This document shows positions 1 to 7,256 of a DNA stretch of 14,724 bases, piece by piece (within the stretch, counting starts at the first letter, position 1; every line of letters starts with the position of its first letter). The DNA lies in contig JALSTC010000314.1 of the NCBI GenBank assembly GCA_026983935.1, positions 1 to 14,724 on the forward strand, in the 5' to 3' direction. The position numbers and the translations under genes are program-made. The notes beneath the pieces were generated by a model that searched no databases, was not told the origin of the DNA, and saw only the letters and a program-made list of their open reading frames with translations. This DNA comes from Ardenticatenia bacterium (GTDB taxonomy: Bacteria; Chloroflexota; Anaerolineae; Aggregatilineales; Ch27).

Positions 1-78
1 CTCTGTCTGCCCCTCCGGGGAGCGGGCAAGGGCAAGCGTCCGTCAGAAGCCCCCGCCTTTAGGCGTGGGGAGTGTCAC
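1..78 (+). mobile_element. Right end of an IS200/IS605-family (tnpB-type) element
   Basis: The segment contains a hairpin at about 52-72: CCCCCGCC, loop TTTA, then GGCGTGGGG with one bulged T, ending shortly after in GTCAC at 74-78. The same layout (AGAAGC, 8-bp GC stem, TTTA loop, then GTCAC) occurs in reverse orientation near 14505-14538. This form is typical of the right ends of IS200/IS605 and IS1341-type elements, where it is also the 3' end of the TnpB guide RNA. In frame 3 the upstream bases read to a TAG at 60-62 in the hairpin loop, which would fit a tnpB 3' end running into the right end, but the stretch is too short to identify the protein. The element body would lie left of the window. 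Family assignment is from known structure; the exact cleavage point is inferred from the shared GTCAC. Confidence 0.7.
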
Positions 79-1025
79 GATGCCAGCACGGCGTCAATTT
101 CTGCCAGCACGTCCTCGGTCAGGGTGACGTCGAGCGCTTTCAGATTATCTTCAAGCTGCGAGAGGCGAGTCGCGCCGGTGATGGCACTGCTGACGCCCGG
201 CTGGCGCAGCGTCCAGGCCAGCGCCAACTGCGCCCGCGTGATGCCCAGCTTCTCGGCAATGGGCTTGAGCGCCCGCACCTTTGGCAGCGGGTTTTCGTCG
301 CGCTCCAGAATCGCCTCACGCAGCCAGTCTATGCGGGCCAGACGGCTGTCCTCCGGGATGGCATCATCGTATTTGCCGGTCAGCACGCCGCTGGCCAGCG
401 GACTCCAGATCACCAGCCCCATGCCCTCTGCTTCCGTCAGCGGCAGGATTTCCTGTTCGACACGCTCCCGGACGAGCATGTTGTACTGCGGCTGCTCCAC
501 CTGCGGACGGTAGAGGCCGTGTTTGTCGCAGATATCCAGCGCCTCCTGAATCTGGGCGGCGGTCCACTCGCTGGTGCCCCAGTAGAGGACTTTGCCCTGG
601 TGGATCAGGTCATCCATGGCGCGGACGGTTTCCTCGACGGGCGTTTCTTCGTCGTAGCGGTGGCAGAAGTACATATCCAGGTAGTCCGTGCCGATGCGCT
701 GAAGCGATTTGTCTATGCTCTCCATGATGTGCTTGCGGGACAGCCCGCGGTCGTTCACATCGTCGCTCATTGGCCAGAAGACTTTGGAGGAGATGACCAA
801 TGTATGGCGCGGGAACAGCCGCAGCACCTCGCCCATCATGCGCTCGGCTTCGCCGCGTGCGTAGATGTCGGCGATGTCGAAGAAGTTGATCCCCGCGTCA
901 TAAGCGCGGATGATGATATCGCGGACGGTCTGCCGGTCTTTGACCAGATCGCCGTAGGTCGTCCAGCCGCCCAGACTGAGGGCGCTGACTTTTAGACCGC
1001 AGTTTCCCAGACGACGATATTCCAT
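75..1025 (-). CDS. Aldo/keto reductase (Kv-beta/YghZ-like)
   Basis: This is a 316-residue cytoplasmic NADPH-dependent oxidoreductase of the aldo/keto reductase superfamily; the substrate cannot be deduced. The N-terminus MEYRRLGNCGLKVSALSLGG is the usual first strand of the family. The tetrad is visible as Asp50 (in NFFDIAD), Tyr55, Lys81 (SSK) and His122 (CHR). The cofactor-binding C-terminal part includes the WSPLASG motif (207-213) and the AITGAT motif (281-286). The ATG at 1023-1025 follows an AAAGGA site about 10 bases upstream. The stop TGA (77-75) and one base of the last sense codon lie inside the terminal GTCAC of the mobile element, so the original C-terminus was probably replaced. 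Length is within the family range, so only a few residues can have been lost and the enzyme is probably active. It is divergent from the propeller gene. Confidence 0.92.
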   Translation of the reverse strand: MEYRRLGNCGLKVSALSLGGWTTYGDLVKDRQTVRDIIIRAYDAGINFFDIADIYARGEAERMMGEVLRLFPRHTLVISSKVFWPMSDDVNDRGLSRKHIMESIDKSLQRIGTDYLDMYFCHRYDEETPVEETVRAMDDLIHQGKVLYWGTSEWTAAQIQEALDICDKHGLYRPQVEQPQYNMLVRERVEQEILPLTEAEGMGLVIWSPLASGVLTGKYDDAIPEDSRLARIDWLREAILERDENPLPKVRALKPIAEKLGITRAQLALAWTLRQPGVSSAITGATRLSQLEDNLKALDVTLTEDVLAEIDAVLAS

Positions 1026-1078
1026 GGTGTATATTTCCTTTCTCGTCGGTGGAAGTAAGAGTTGTCAGCAGCGTTTTG

Positions 1079-1107
1079 ATTATACCATGTGGCAAACTCA
1101 CACTAAG
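1079..1107 (-). promoter_or_regulatory. Promoter of the aldo/keto reductase
   Basis: On the minus strand a perfect TATAAT (1084-1079) is preceded by TGG, giving an extended -10 of the form TGnTATAAT. The -35 hexamer at a 17-base distance (CTTAGT, 1107-1102) is poor, as is common when an extended -10 is present. The predicted transcript starts near 1072, leaving a leader of about 47 bases. Confidence 0.6.
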
Positions 1108-1265
1108 GTGCTATTTGGCTGGACGGCAAATTGTAAGAGAATAAGGATGCTGAGACGCTGATTGCCGTATTGCTGGCGATCTTGACGGATGTTCGCCCTT
1201 TGCCTGGCATCTCCCGGCACATGGCCGGGTTGGGAGGAAGGGCAGGCAACCAGGAGGTGAAGAGA

Positions 1266-2762
1266 ATGCAATGGCTTAAGCGAGTAGGACTGCTGGCGGT
1301 TCCTTTGCTGATTGTGGCGCTGTTTCTGGGCTACGGCCTGTCGGACGGCACCCTGGTCGGTGCACTGGCGCAGCTCCCATCCGGCGAAGCGCTGGTCTGG
1401 CAGGTAGGGGGGCAGCCGGATCGCCCGGAAGGGCTGGGGACGCTGTTCTGGCATGCAGAGGGCAGCGAGCCGGTCAAGTTGAGCGATGTGCCGGATGAAG
1501 GCCCCGGCACGTGGGTGTTTGCCTGCGGCGCGGATGCCCTCAGCCGCGATGGTGATTATCTGATGGCTTATATCGGCCCCCAGATCGGCGGCGGGTTGTA
1601 TCGTGTGCCGCTTGACCAGGCCGGTGAAGCCGAGCTGGAGCGCTGGGGGGATGCGCATTCGCTGGCCTGCAACGGCGCGGGACGTGCGGCTTTCAGCCCG
1701 GATGGCTCACGCTGGGCTTATATCAATTACGAGTCAGACGCGACAAGCTCAGTCTTTGCGGATGGTGAACTGCGTGTGCTGGATACCACAGACGGCAGCG
1801 AACAGGCCACTTTTGACAATGTGGTGGCCTTTGCGCTGCGCGATGACGGCGTGTATTTCGTCCAGTTCTTCACCGATTCTCAGGGGCTTTCCGACGAAGT
1901 GGCGCTGTCCTTCTGGGATGGGTCCGGCGTGCGTGAGTGGGCGGCACTTACCCCGGATGAAGACTGCGACTGGCGCAGCGCGGCGCTTGATGTCCGCGCG
2001 GATGCGGAGGAAGTCGTCCTTTCACTGGGTGAGCACTGCCCTGGCGAGTCGTTCTGGCGGCTGAACACGGTCACTCCTGACGGCGAGGTGACGCCGCATG
2101 TCTTTATTCCCAGCGGCGGTGCCTATCTGCCCAATGCATATATCAATCAGGTCTATTATCTGGCGGGTGGCGAGCACGTGCTGGCGACGTATCCCAACGG
2201 CCGTCTGGCCAACCTGGCCAACCTGGTGCTGGTCACGCTGGAGAGCAACAACGTAACCACGCTGACCTCCGAGGTGATTGTGGATGCCTTTCCCGATGGA
2301 AGGGCCATGAATCTGCTGTTTTCGCCGGACGGCGGGACGGCTGCCTATGTGACCGCTACGGCCAACCAGGACTATGAGCTGCATCGGCTGGCGCTGGACG
2401 GCGGCGCTGAGTCGCTGAATATCAGCGCCGGGTCGCGGGGCGACCTGATCTCCGATATGTTCTTCACACCGGGCGGCGATCTGCTCTACGTGTCCGGCGG
2501 CGCGGATGGCGCGGATAATTCGCTGTGGATGTTGGCCGCCGGAGAGGACGAGCCGCGTCGGGTGACACGTGGGCGCTTCCTGCGTAATGCGGGCGTGGCC
2601 ACGGATGAGGTCGTCCTGCTGCTGGAATATGTGGAGCCGGATGACGATCATCGTGAACCTGCGGCCAATTTGATCGCCATTTCACCGGCCAACGGCGCGC
2701 GGGCCGTGCTGCTGGAGGGACGTGAGGCCGGGGCCTGGGCCTATCCGCTGGCCTGGCGCTGA
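1266..2762 (+). CDS. Membrane-anchored WD40-like (TolB/PD40-type) beta-propeller protein
   Basis: This 498-residue protein has a short basic N-terminus and one hydrophobic segment at about residues 7-24, so it is probably anchored in the membrane with its bulk outside. The rest looks like a beta-propeller of the TolB/PD40 type. Blade motifs are visible as AAFSPDGSRWAYI (141-153), LLFSPDGGTAAYVT (350-363) and FFTPGGDLLYVSG (399-411), each followed by a segment like LHRLALDGG or LWMLAAGED. Four cysteines (87, 135, 234, 258) could form disulfides outside the cell. The ATG at 1266 is chosen because AGGAGGTGA (1252-1260) lies five bases upstream; an in-frame ATG at 1170 lacks such a site. A 6-bp hairpin (CCCGGC/GCCGGG, 1213-1229) lies in the leader. 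Such propellers bind proteins or glycans; no enzymatic residue pattern is recognised. Confidence 0.8.
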   Translation: MQWLKRVGLLAVPLLIVALFLGYGLSDGTLVGALAQLPSGEALVWQVGGQPDRPEGLGTLFWHAEGSEPVKLSDVPDEGPGTWVFACGADALSRDGDYLMAYIGPQIGGGLYRVPLDQAGEAELERWGDAHSLACNGAGRAAFSPDGSRWAYINYESDATSSVFADGELRVLDTTDGSEQATFDNVVAFALRDDGVYFVQFFTDSQGLSDEVALSFWDGSGVREWAALTPDEDCDWRSAALDVRADAEEVVLSLGEHCPGESFWRLNTVTPDGEVTPHVFIPSGGAYLPNAYINQVYYLAGGEHVLATYPNGRLANLANLVLVTLESNNVTTLTSEVIVDAFPDGRAMNLLFSPDGGTAAYVTATANQDYELHRLALDGGAESLNISAGSRGDLISDMFFTPGGDLLYVSGGADGADNSLWMLAAGEDEPRRVTRGRFLRNAGVATDEVVLLLEYVEPDDDHREPAANLIAISPANGARAVLLEGREAGAWAYPLAWR

Positions 2763-2802
2763 GGCTGCTCTGCTGCTGGCGGCATATGTGAGGCTTGAGA
2801 GT

Positions 2803-2831
2803 GGGCGGGGCCGACGTGTCCCGCCCTTTTT
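2803..2831 (+). terminator. Rho-independent terminator after the propeller gene
   Basis: A perfect 7-bp stem GGGCGGG (2803-2809) with CCCGCCC (2820-2826) and a 10-base loop is followed by TTTTT. It lies about 40 bases after the stop codon of the propeller gene. Confidence 0.85.
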
Positions 2832-2854
2832 CGGTAATGATCCGGGCTGTAGAG

Positions 2855-2884
2855 CGCGTCTGATCATCGAGATGGGCGTTTTTT
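2855..2884 (+). terminator. Possible second, weaker terminator
   Basis: CGC-GTCT (2855-2861) can pair with AGAT-GCG (2870-2878, with two bulged G) around an 8-base loop, followed by six T. The stem is weak, so this may only back up the terminator at 2803. The remaining bases to 2992 are AT-rich and hold a possible -10 (TATAAC, 2903-2908) with no good -35. Confidence 0.35.
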
Positions 2885-2992
2885 GTCCCAATGAGAATAG
2901 TGTATAACAGAGAACAAAATAATTACTCCGGAAAAACGGATGATAGCATGAGTACTGTACACGGCAGTTAAAAATGTTTGGGGGAAGGGGAA

Positions 2993-3460
2993 ATGATGAG
3001 TGGTGCATCGGGGGTTTCTGGAGGGGCCGATTCCGTTGTCAAGGAGCTTACCCGTGGTGTAACCCTGCAGCGTATTGCCGGGGGGCAGATTATTATCCTG
3101 ACTATTTCCAGAACGGTGCCTGAAGCTGTGGATGCCTGGGCAGAGGCAAGCCTGCGCATGTTGGATGTCTGGCCTCCAGATCGCCCGTATCTGTTGCTGC
3201 ATGACGTCTCGACGCCGGGCGTGGCGCTGACGCCTTACATACGCCAGCGTTCGCGAGAATTGGCCACCGCGGCCCCGCATGTCGGGGGGCGGGTGGCGGT
3301 GCTGCTGCCGCGCGGCGCGCTGGGGCGCGTTATTCGTATTTATCTCAACTATCTTTCCCGCAATGCAAACCGCACGCTCAGGGCTTTTCTCGATCGCGAT
3401 GAGGCGCTGGCCTGGCTGCGGGAGGCGCTTCCCCCTGAGCCGCCGCCGACGTATTCCTGA
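2993..3460 (+). CDS. SpoIIAA/STAS-like small protein
   Basis: This is a 155-residue soluble protein with no signal peptide. Its pattern resembles SpoIIAA-like or STAS/SEC14-like domains of Chloroflexota: a beta strand QIIILTISR (32-40), a helix, then YLLLHDVSTPG (66-76, with Asp71 at the usual strand end), a helical stretch to about 95, a strand GRVAVLLPRG (99-108), and a final helix FLDRDEALAWL (132-142). Assignment rests on this pattern and is not certain. Starts at 2993 and 2996 are both possible behind a G-rich site (GGGGAAGGGG, 2981-2990); a TTG at 2978 is less likely. It lies about 100 bases upstream of the Ser/Thr kinase on the same strand, and STAS-type proteins are classic kinase substrates or partners, so a shared pathway is plausible but inferred. 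Confidence 0.6.
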   Translation: MMSGASGVSGGADSVVKELTRGVTLQRIAGGQIIILTISRTVPEAVDAWAEASLRMLDVWPPDRPYLLLHDVSTPGVALTPYIRQRSRELATAAPHVGGRVAVLLPRGALGRVIRIYLNYLSRNANRTLRAFLDRDEALAWLREALPPEPPPTYS

Positions 3461-3562
3461 TGCGGCTGAGGCGAGATTGTTGGTTGCGTGATCGGTGCTT
3501 CTGGCCTACCATGAGAAAGAGCGAGACAGGTATAAGTCGGCCAGTATGGTACAGGATGATCC

Positions 3563-5266
3563 ATGAGCAGCGAACAAAACACGCAGCCCGATCGTGATAA
3601 TCTGATCGGACGACAGATCGGCCACTACAAGATCGTCCGCGAACTTGGACGCGGCGGCATGGCCACCGTTTATCTGGCACAGCAGACCACGATGAATGAT
3701 CGCCAGGTGGCGATCAAAGTACTTCCCCGCGAGTTCCTGCACGATCCTCAGTTTATCGAGCGCTTCAAGCGGGAAGTCACGCTGGTGGCGGAGCTGGAAC
3801 ATCCCCATATCCTGCCGGTCTACGACTTCGGCGAGATTGATCGCATCCCTTTCATCGTCATGCGCTACCTGGCCGGGGGCAGCCTGCGTGATCAGATCGA
3901 ACAGGGGCTGCCGCCGCTGGCCGATCTGGAACGCCCGATCAAGCAGGTGTGCGCCGCCCTGGATTTCGCTCACGCCGAGGGGATCATTCATCGCGACCTC
4001 AAGCCTTCCAATATCATGCTGGATGAGCGGGGCAATGCCTACCTTTCCGACTTCGGCATCGCCCAGATCATGCAGGACGCCGGGCGGCTGACCGGTTCAG
4101 CGGTGATCGGGACTCCGGCCTACATGTCTCCGGAGCAGGCTGAGGGCCGTCCGCTGGATGCCCGTTCGGACGTGTACGCCCTGGGTGTGGTGCTGTTCGA
4201 GATGGTGACAGGGCGTGAGCCGTACCAGGCCGATACCCCCATGGCCATGCTGCTCAAGCAGATCACGGAGCCGATGCCCTCGCCCCGCGCTTACCGCCCG
4301 GACCTGCCCGAAGCGGTTGAGGAAGTGATTCTGCGGGCGACGCTCAAAGACCCCGCCGGGCGCTATCCTTCGGCGGGTGCGTTTGCGGAAGCTTTCAGCG
4401 AGGCGTTGAGCGGCCTTTCTGTCTCAGAGACATCCGTGCGCATGCCGCTGCCTTCTGCCGTGGAGCGCACTTACGTGCCCGGAACCGCACCTGCGGAAGC
4501 GGCCCCACAAATCGTACCGGACGGAGATGAAGCCATCCCGACCATCGTGGGCGATGTGCCGCCGACCGCTGCTGCATCTGCGACGGCAGCGTCTCCTGCT
4601 GCTCCGGCTTCACAGGCACGCCCTGCCGGGCGGCGGGGGCTGTGGATCGGGTTGGCATTGCTGCTGGTGCTGATCCTCGCGGGCGGCGGCATTTTGCTGG
4701 CCTCCGGTGTGCTGAGTCCGGGGGCACAGGCTGTCACACCGCCGCCGCCGTTCCAGGGCGCAGAGGCCTACCGCGGCCCGGACGATCTGTTCCAGATCGC
4801 CGTCCCCGGCGGCTGGCAGCGCGAGGAAGAGACGACGGACAGCGCGCTGCATGTGCTGTGGGCCGCGCCGGATGACAGCGCTTTCATCTCGGTGTATTTT
4901 TATAACACCGGGGACGATGGCGCGGCGGGCTTCAGCCAGACTGTGGAGCGTTACGACGGCAGCTATTACAGCGATGAGCGGCTTTTCACGCCGATCGATC
5001 GCGCCCCACAGGAGAACGGCGCGCTGCGCATCAGCTATCGCGTCCCCCAGCCGGAGGCGCTGTACGGGCGCTTTGGGCCGGGCCAGCTCGATCTGTTTTA
5101 CGGCCAGGCCGGGCCGTATTTTCTGGTGATGGAAGCCTTCACCGCCGATGATGCCGACCCGGCAGCAGCGCTGCCCCTGCTGCAAAATGTCCTCGACTCG
5201 CTGTATGTCAATACGGGGGTGGCCTGGGGCGTGCCGGGAAGCCCCAGACGGGAATCGGCATCCTGA
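3563..5266 (+). CDS. Transmembrane eukaryotic-type Ser/Thr protein kinase (PknB-like) with extracytoplasmic domain
   Basis: This is a 567-residue protein with a complete kinase domain at about residues 21-284. The glycine loop LGRGGMATV is at 28-36, the ATP-anchoring Lys at 52 (VAIK), the C-helix Glu probably at 71, HRDLKPSN at 143-150, DFG at 163-165, GTPAYMSPE at 183-191 and DVYALGVVLFEM at 203-214. All catalytic residues are present, so it should be active. A Pro/Ala-rich juxtamembrane linker (about 300-355) is followed by one hydrophobic segment at about 359-382, then a 185-residue outer domain starting with a PPPP stretch. That domain has the pattern D-x-F-x-I-A-V-P-x-G-W near 408-418, reminiscent of PsbP-like folds; this is tentative. 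It could be the ligand sensor. It is not a PASTA domain. ATG at 3563 follows AGGA (3553-3556) by six bases. Confidence 0.95.
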   Translation: MSSEQNTQPDRDNLIGRQIGHYKIVRELGRGGMATVYLAQQTTMNDRQVAIKVLPREFLHDPQFIERFKREVTLVAELEHPHILPVYDFGEIDRIPFIVMRYLAGGSLRDQIEQGLPPLADLERPIKQVCAALDFAHAEGIIHRDLKPSNIMLDERGNAYLSDFGIAQIMQDAGRLTGSAVIGTPAYMSPEQAEGRPLDARSDVYALGVVLFEMVTGREPYQADTPMAMLLKQITEPMPSPRAYRPDLPEAVEEVILRATLKDPAGRYPSAGAFAEAFSEALSGLSVSETSVRMPLPSAVERTYVPGTAPAEAAPQIVPDGDEAIPTIVGDVPPTAAASATAASPAAPASQARPAGRRGLWIGLALLLVLILAGGGILLASGVLSPGAQAVTPPPPFQGAEAYRGPDDLFQIAVPGGWQREEETTDSALHVLWAAPDDSAFISVYFYNTGDDGAAGFSQTVERYDGSYYSDERLFTPIDRAPQENGALRISYRVPQPEALYGRFGPGQLDLFYGQAGPYFLVMEAFTADDADPAAALPLLQNVLDSLYVNTGVAWGVPGSPRRESAS

Positions 5267-5329
5267 CGTTTGTGGCAGTATTCGCGGCTTCGATTTCAAT
5301 AGTTGCCCTTGTTTAGTGGAGAAAAAACG

Positions 5330-5902
5330 ATGAGGTATAAATCTGTGTGGCGTATGGTGACGCTTGTCGTGCTGCTGGCTTTGCTTGGAGCGGCCTGTGT
5401 GCCGGTGACGGACGGCCCTTCGCATACCGCACCACCTGCCTCCAGCCTGCTGCCGGTTCTGGACGGGTACACCACGATCGATGCCCAGAGCATCCAGGAG
5501 TTTATCGCCGGGCTGGGTGAGGCCGGGACGGCGCTGCTGGGCCAGTTCCAGGCGACGGCGGTGATCGAGATGATAGACCGCGTGGCCGGGTGCTATCAGG
5601 ACATCGGCGCGGTGGCGGCGCAGGGCTACAGCAAGACGGCACTGCCGATCGTGGCGGGGGTTGTGGCAGTGGCCAACCGCGACCTGCTGACCGACCCGCA
5701 GACGTTTCTGAGCTGCGTCGGGCTGGCTCAGCAGCCAGCGGCTCTGAGCGAGGGGCAGGGCGGCGGGGGGATGGTGCCCTGTGCCTTTGCCTACAGCACG
5801 CAGATCGAAGGTGATACATTCGATATCCTGTACGCCGGGACGGATATCGAAATCTGCCAGGCGTTCTGCCGGTCGCTGCCGGGCTGCACCGGCCACCAGT
5901 AG
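5330..5902 (+). CDS. Cys-rich lipoprotein of unknown function
   Basis: This is a 190-residue protein with a lipoprotein signal: a basic N-terminus, a hydrophobic stretch 10-19 and LLGAAC with the lipid-bearing Cys at 23. The mature part has six further cysteines (88, 129, 151, 176, 180, 186), three of them crowded in the last 15 residues, which suggests disulfides in an extracytoplasmic fold. The middle (53-125) is mostly helical in appearance. I do not recognise a family. The ATG at 5330 has GGAG eight bases upstream; upstream TTG codons at 5303 and beyond lack a good site and would spoil the signal. It lies 63 bases after the kinase, has no clear promoter of its own, and so may be co-transcribed with it. 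Confidence 0.75.
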   Translation: MRYKSVWRMVTLVVLLALLGAACVPVTDGPSHTAPPASSLLPVLDGYTTIDAQSIQEFIAGLGEAGTALLGQFQATAVIEMIDRVAGCYQDIGAVAAQGYSKTALPIVAGVVAVANRDLLTDPQTFLSCVGLAQQPAALSEGQGGGGMVPCAFAYSTQIEGDTFDILYAGTDIEICQAFCRSLPGCTGHQ

Positions 5903-5919
5903 AGATGGTCGCTTTCAGG

Positions 5920-5947
5920 TTGACGGCGGGAAATGAGGGGATATAAT
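5920..5947 (+). promoter_or_regulatory. Sigma70-type promoter of the SH3b-repeat gene
   Basis: TTGACG (5920-5925) and TATAAT (5942-5947) are separated by 16 bases, a near-consensus promoter with an expected start near 5954. It gives a leader of about 30 bases before the gene at 5986 and makes that gene at least partly independent of the kinase block upstream. Confidence 0.75.
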
Positions 5948-5985
5948 CCGGCGCATAATAAGACTTGAACAGTAGAAGGAGCGTG

Positions 5986-7179
5986 ATGCTTATGCGAAAA
6001 CATTTACTTGTGGCAGCGGCGCTGGTATTTGCCGCCGTGCTGGCGCTGGGACTGACCACCGGTGTCAGCCACGCCCAGGATAGATGCTTTGGCGATGTGG
6101 TGAACTATCTGGCCTGCTTCCAGAGCGGCGACCTGCGTATCTGGCATATTGACGGCACAGGGCAGGGGCATGAGGTCGGTGTGCTGCCGGCAGGGTTGTT
6201 CCGCTATGCGGCGGCGGCCTATGAGGCCCCCCAGCTTGTGACCCGCCTTGTCAGCCCGGAAGACGGCTCCGCCGTGGATGTGTACTTCACCGGCAAGCTG
6301 CAGTTGAACCCCGATCTGTACGAAACCACGTGGTCGCTGGTGATCTACGATGCCAACGGCACGGCGCTGGCCACGGCGGAATTCGCGGAGAATGCCTCGC
6401 CGTCAATGGATGCCGTGCCGAGCTTCGCCTCCGTGCCTGCGGGTGGCGGGGCTGGCGAATCCGGGAGCACGTCCGCGCCTGCGCCGATTCTGGCTGCGCC
6501 GTACAGCGGCGAATTCGAGCCAGTCATCGTCGAGCCGGGGACGGTGCAGGAATGCCTTGTCCGCACGACCTACAGTGTGCGCATGCGTGAAGCGCCGACC
6601 ACCGCCTCGCCGATTCTGGACACCGTGCCCTACAACACGTCCATGCCTTCCGATCTGCACACCGTTGATGGGCAGTGGGCGCGTGCCTTTTATGTTGGTG
6701 AAGGCGGCGTGGGGCATCTCGGCTGGATTTACACGCGCTACCTTGATCTCAGCGAGGCCTGCGAAAATACGGCGGGCGTGCTGCCGCTGGGCGGCGGTGC
6801 TGCCGCGACAGCGGCTGCTGCGCCCACAACCGCGACAGCGACCGTCCCGGAGGCCGAGTCTGGCGAAGAAGCAGCCGCCCCGGAGATTACCTATCCCTTC
6901 GATCTGACGATCGTCGAGCCGGGCACGGTGCAGCAGTGCCTGGTGCGCAACACCTACACCGTGCGGATGCGCGCCGCCCCGACGACTGATGCGCCCGTGC
7001 TGGGCAATGTGCCGTACAACACCGCCATGCCGTCTGACCTGCGTACGACGGATAACGGCTGGTATCGCGCTTTCTTCGTGGGCGAGGGTGGGGTCGGTCA
7101 TCTCGGCTGGATTGACGCCGACTTCCTGGCTCCCAGCGAAGCCTGCGCCGGATTGAGCGCCATCAACCCCATTCCATAG
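5986..7179 (+). CDS. Secreted protein with two SH3b-like repeats
   Basis: This is a 397-residue exported protein. A signal peptide covers residues 1-30, with probable cleavage after SHA (28-30). An N-terminal domain (about 31-135, with Cys34 and Cys44) is followed by a Gly/Ser/Pro-rich linker. Two SH3b-like repeats follow, at about 181-259 and 309-387, separated by an Ala/Thr/Glu-rich linker. Both repeats carry VRMR-APTT, VPYNT-MPSDL and FxVGEGGVGHLGWI, and each has a conserved Cys near its start and end (190 and 259; 318 and 387), probably forming one disulfide per repeat. SH3b domains usually bind cell wall or other envelope peptides; the target here is unknown. ATG at 5986 follows AAGGAG by four bases; ATG at 5992 is an alternative with a more usual spacing of ten bases. 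No catalytic domain is seen. Confidence 0.85.
   Translation: MLMRKHLLVAAALVFAAVLALGLTTGVSHAQDRCFGDVVNYLACFQSGDLRIWHIDGTGQGHEVGVLPAGLFRYAAAAYEAPQLVTRLVSPEDGSAVDVYFTGKLQLNPDLYETTWSLVIYDANGTALATAEFAENASPSMDAVPSFASVPAGGGAGESGSTSAPAPILAAPYSGEFEPVIVEPGTVQECLVRTTYSVRMREAPTTASPILDTVPYNTSMPSDLHTVDGQWARAFYVGEGGVGHLGWIYTRYLDLSEACENTAGVLPLGGGAAATAAAAPTTATATVPEAESGEEAAAPEITYPFDLTIVEPGTVQQCLVRNTYTVRMRAAPTTDAPVLGNVPYNTAMPSDLRTTDNGWYRAFFVGEGGVGHLGWIDADFLAPSEACAGLSAINPIP
6526..7146 (+). repeat. Direct repeat encoding the duplicated SH3b module
   Basis: The segments 6526-6762 and 6910-7146 each encode a 79-residue module of the same length with closely similar protein sequence, for example IVEPGTVQECLVR against IVEPGTVQQCLVR. 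They are an internal duplication. The silent differences show that it is not very recent. Confidence 0.85.
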
Positions 7180-7206
7180 CGCCGCTGTACTTGATGACAT
7201 GTGACG

Positions 7207-7240
7207 ACAGGGGCGGGCGATGAAGCCTGCCCCTGTTTTT
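7207..7240 (+). terminator. Strong Rho-independent terminator after the SH3b-repeat gene
   Basis: ACAGGGGCGGGC (7207-7218) pairs with GCCTGCCCCTGT (7225-7236) as a 12-bp stem with one G-T pair and a 6-base loop, followed by a T run to 7240. On the minus strand the hairpin has no T run after it, so it serves the plus strand only. It stands between two converging genes. Confidence 0.9.
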
Positions 7241-7256
7241 CTTTCGCCGGGTGGGA

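Noticed and set aside
50..72. Right-end hairpin as a terminator for the aldo/keto reductase
   Set aside because: Read on the minus strand the stem is followed by CTTCTG and not by a T run.
72..995. Long open frame opposite the aldo/keto reductase
   Set aside because: It is the mirror of a clear enzyme gene, has no ribosome binding site and gives low-complexity protein typical of antisense frames in GC-rich DNA.
3531..3536. TATAAG before the Ser/Thr kinase as a promoter
   Set aside because: No acceptable -35 hexamer lies at 15-19 bases, so I do not list it.
4610..5896. 428-codon minus-strand frame opposite the kinase tail and lipoprotein
   Set aside because: It spans two well-supported plus-strand genes and their gap and has an Arg/Pro/Gln-rich composition with no motif.
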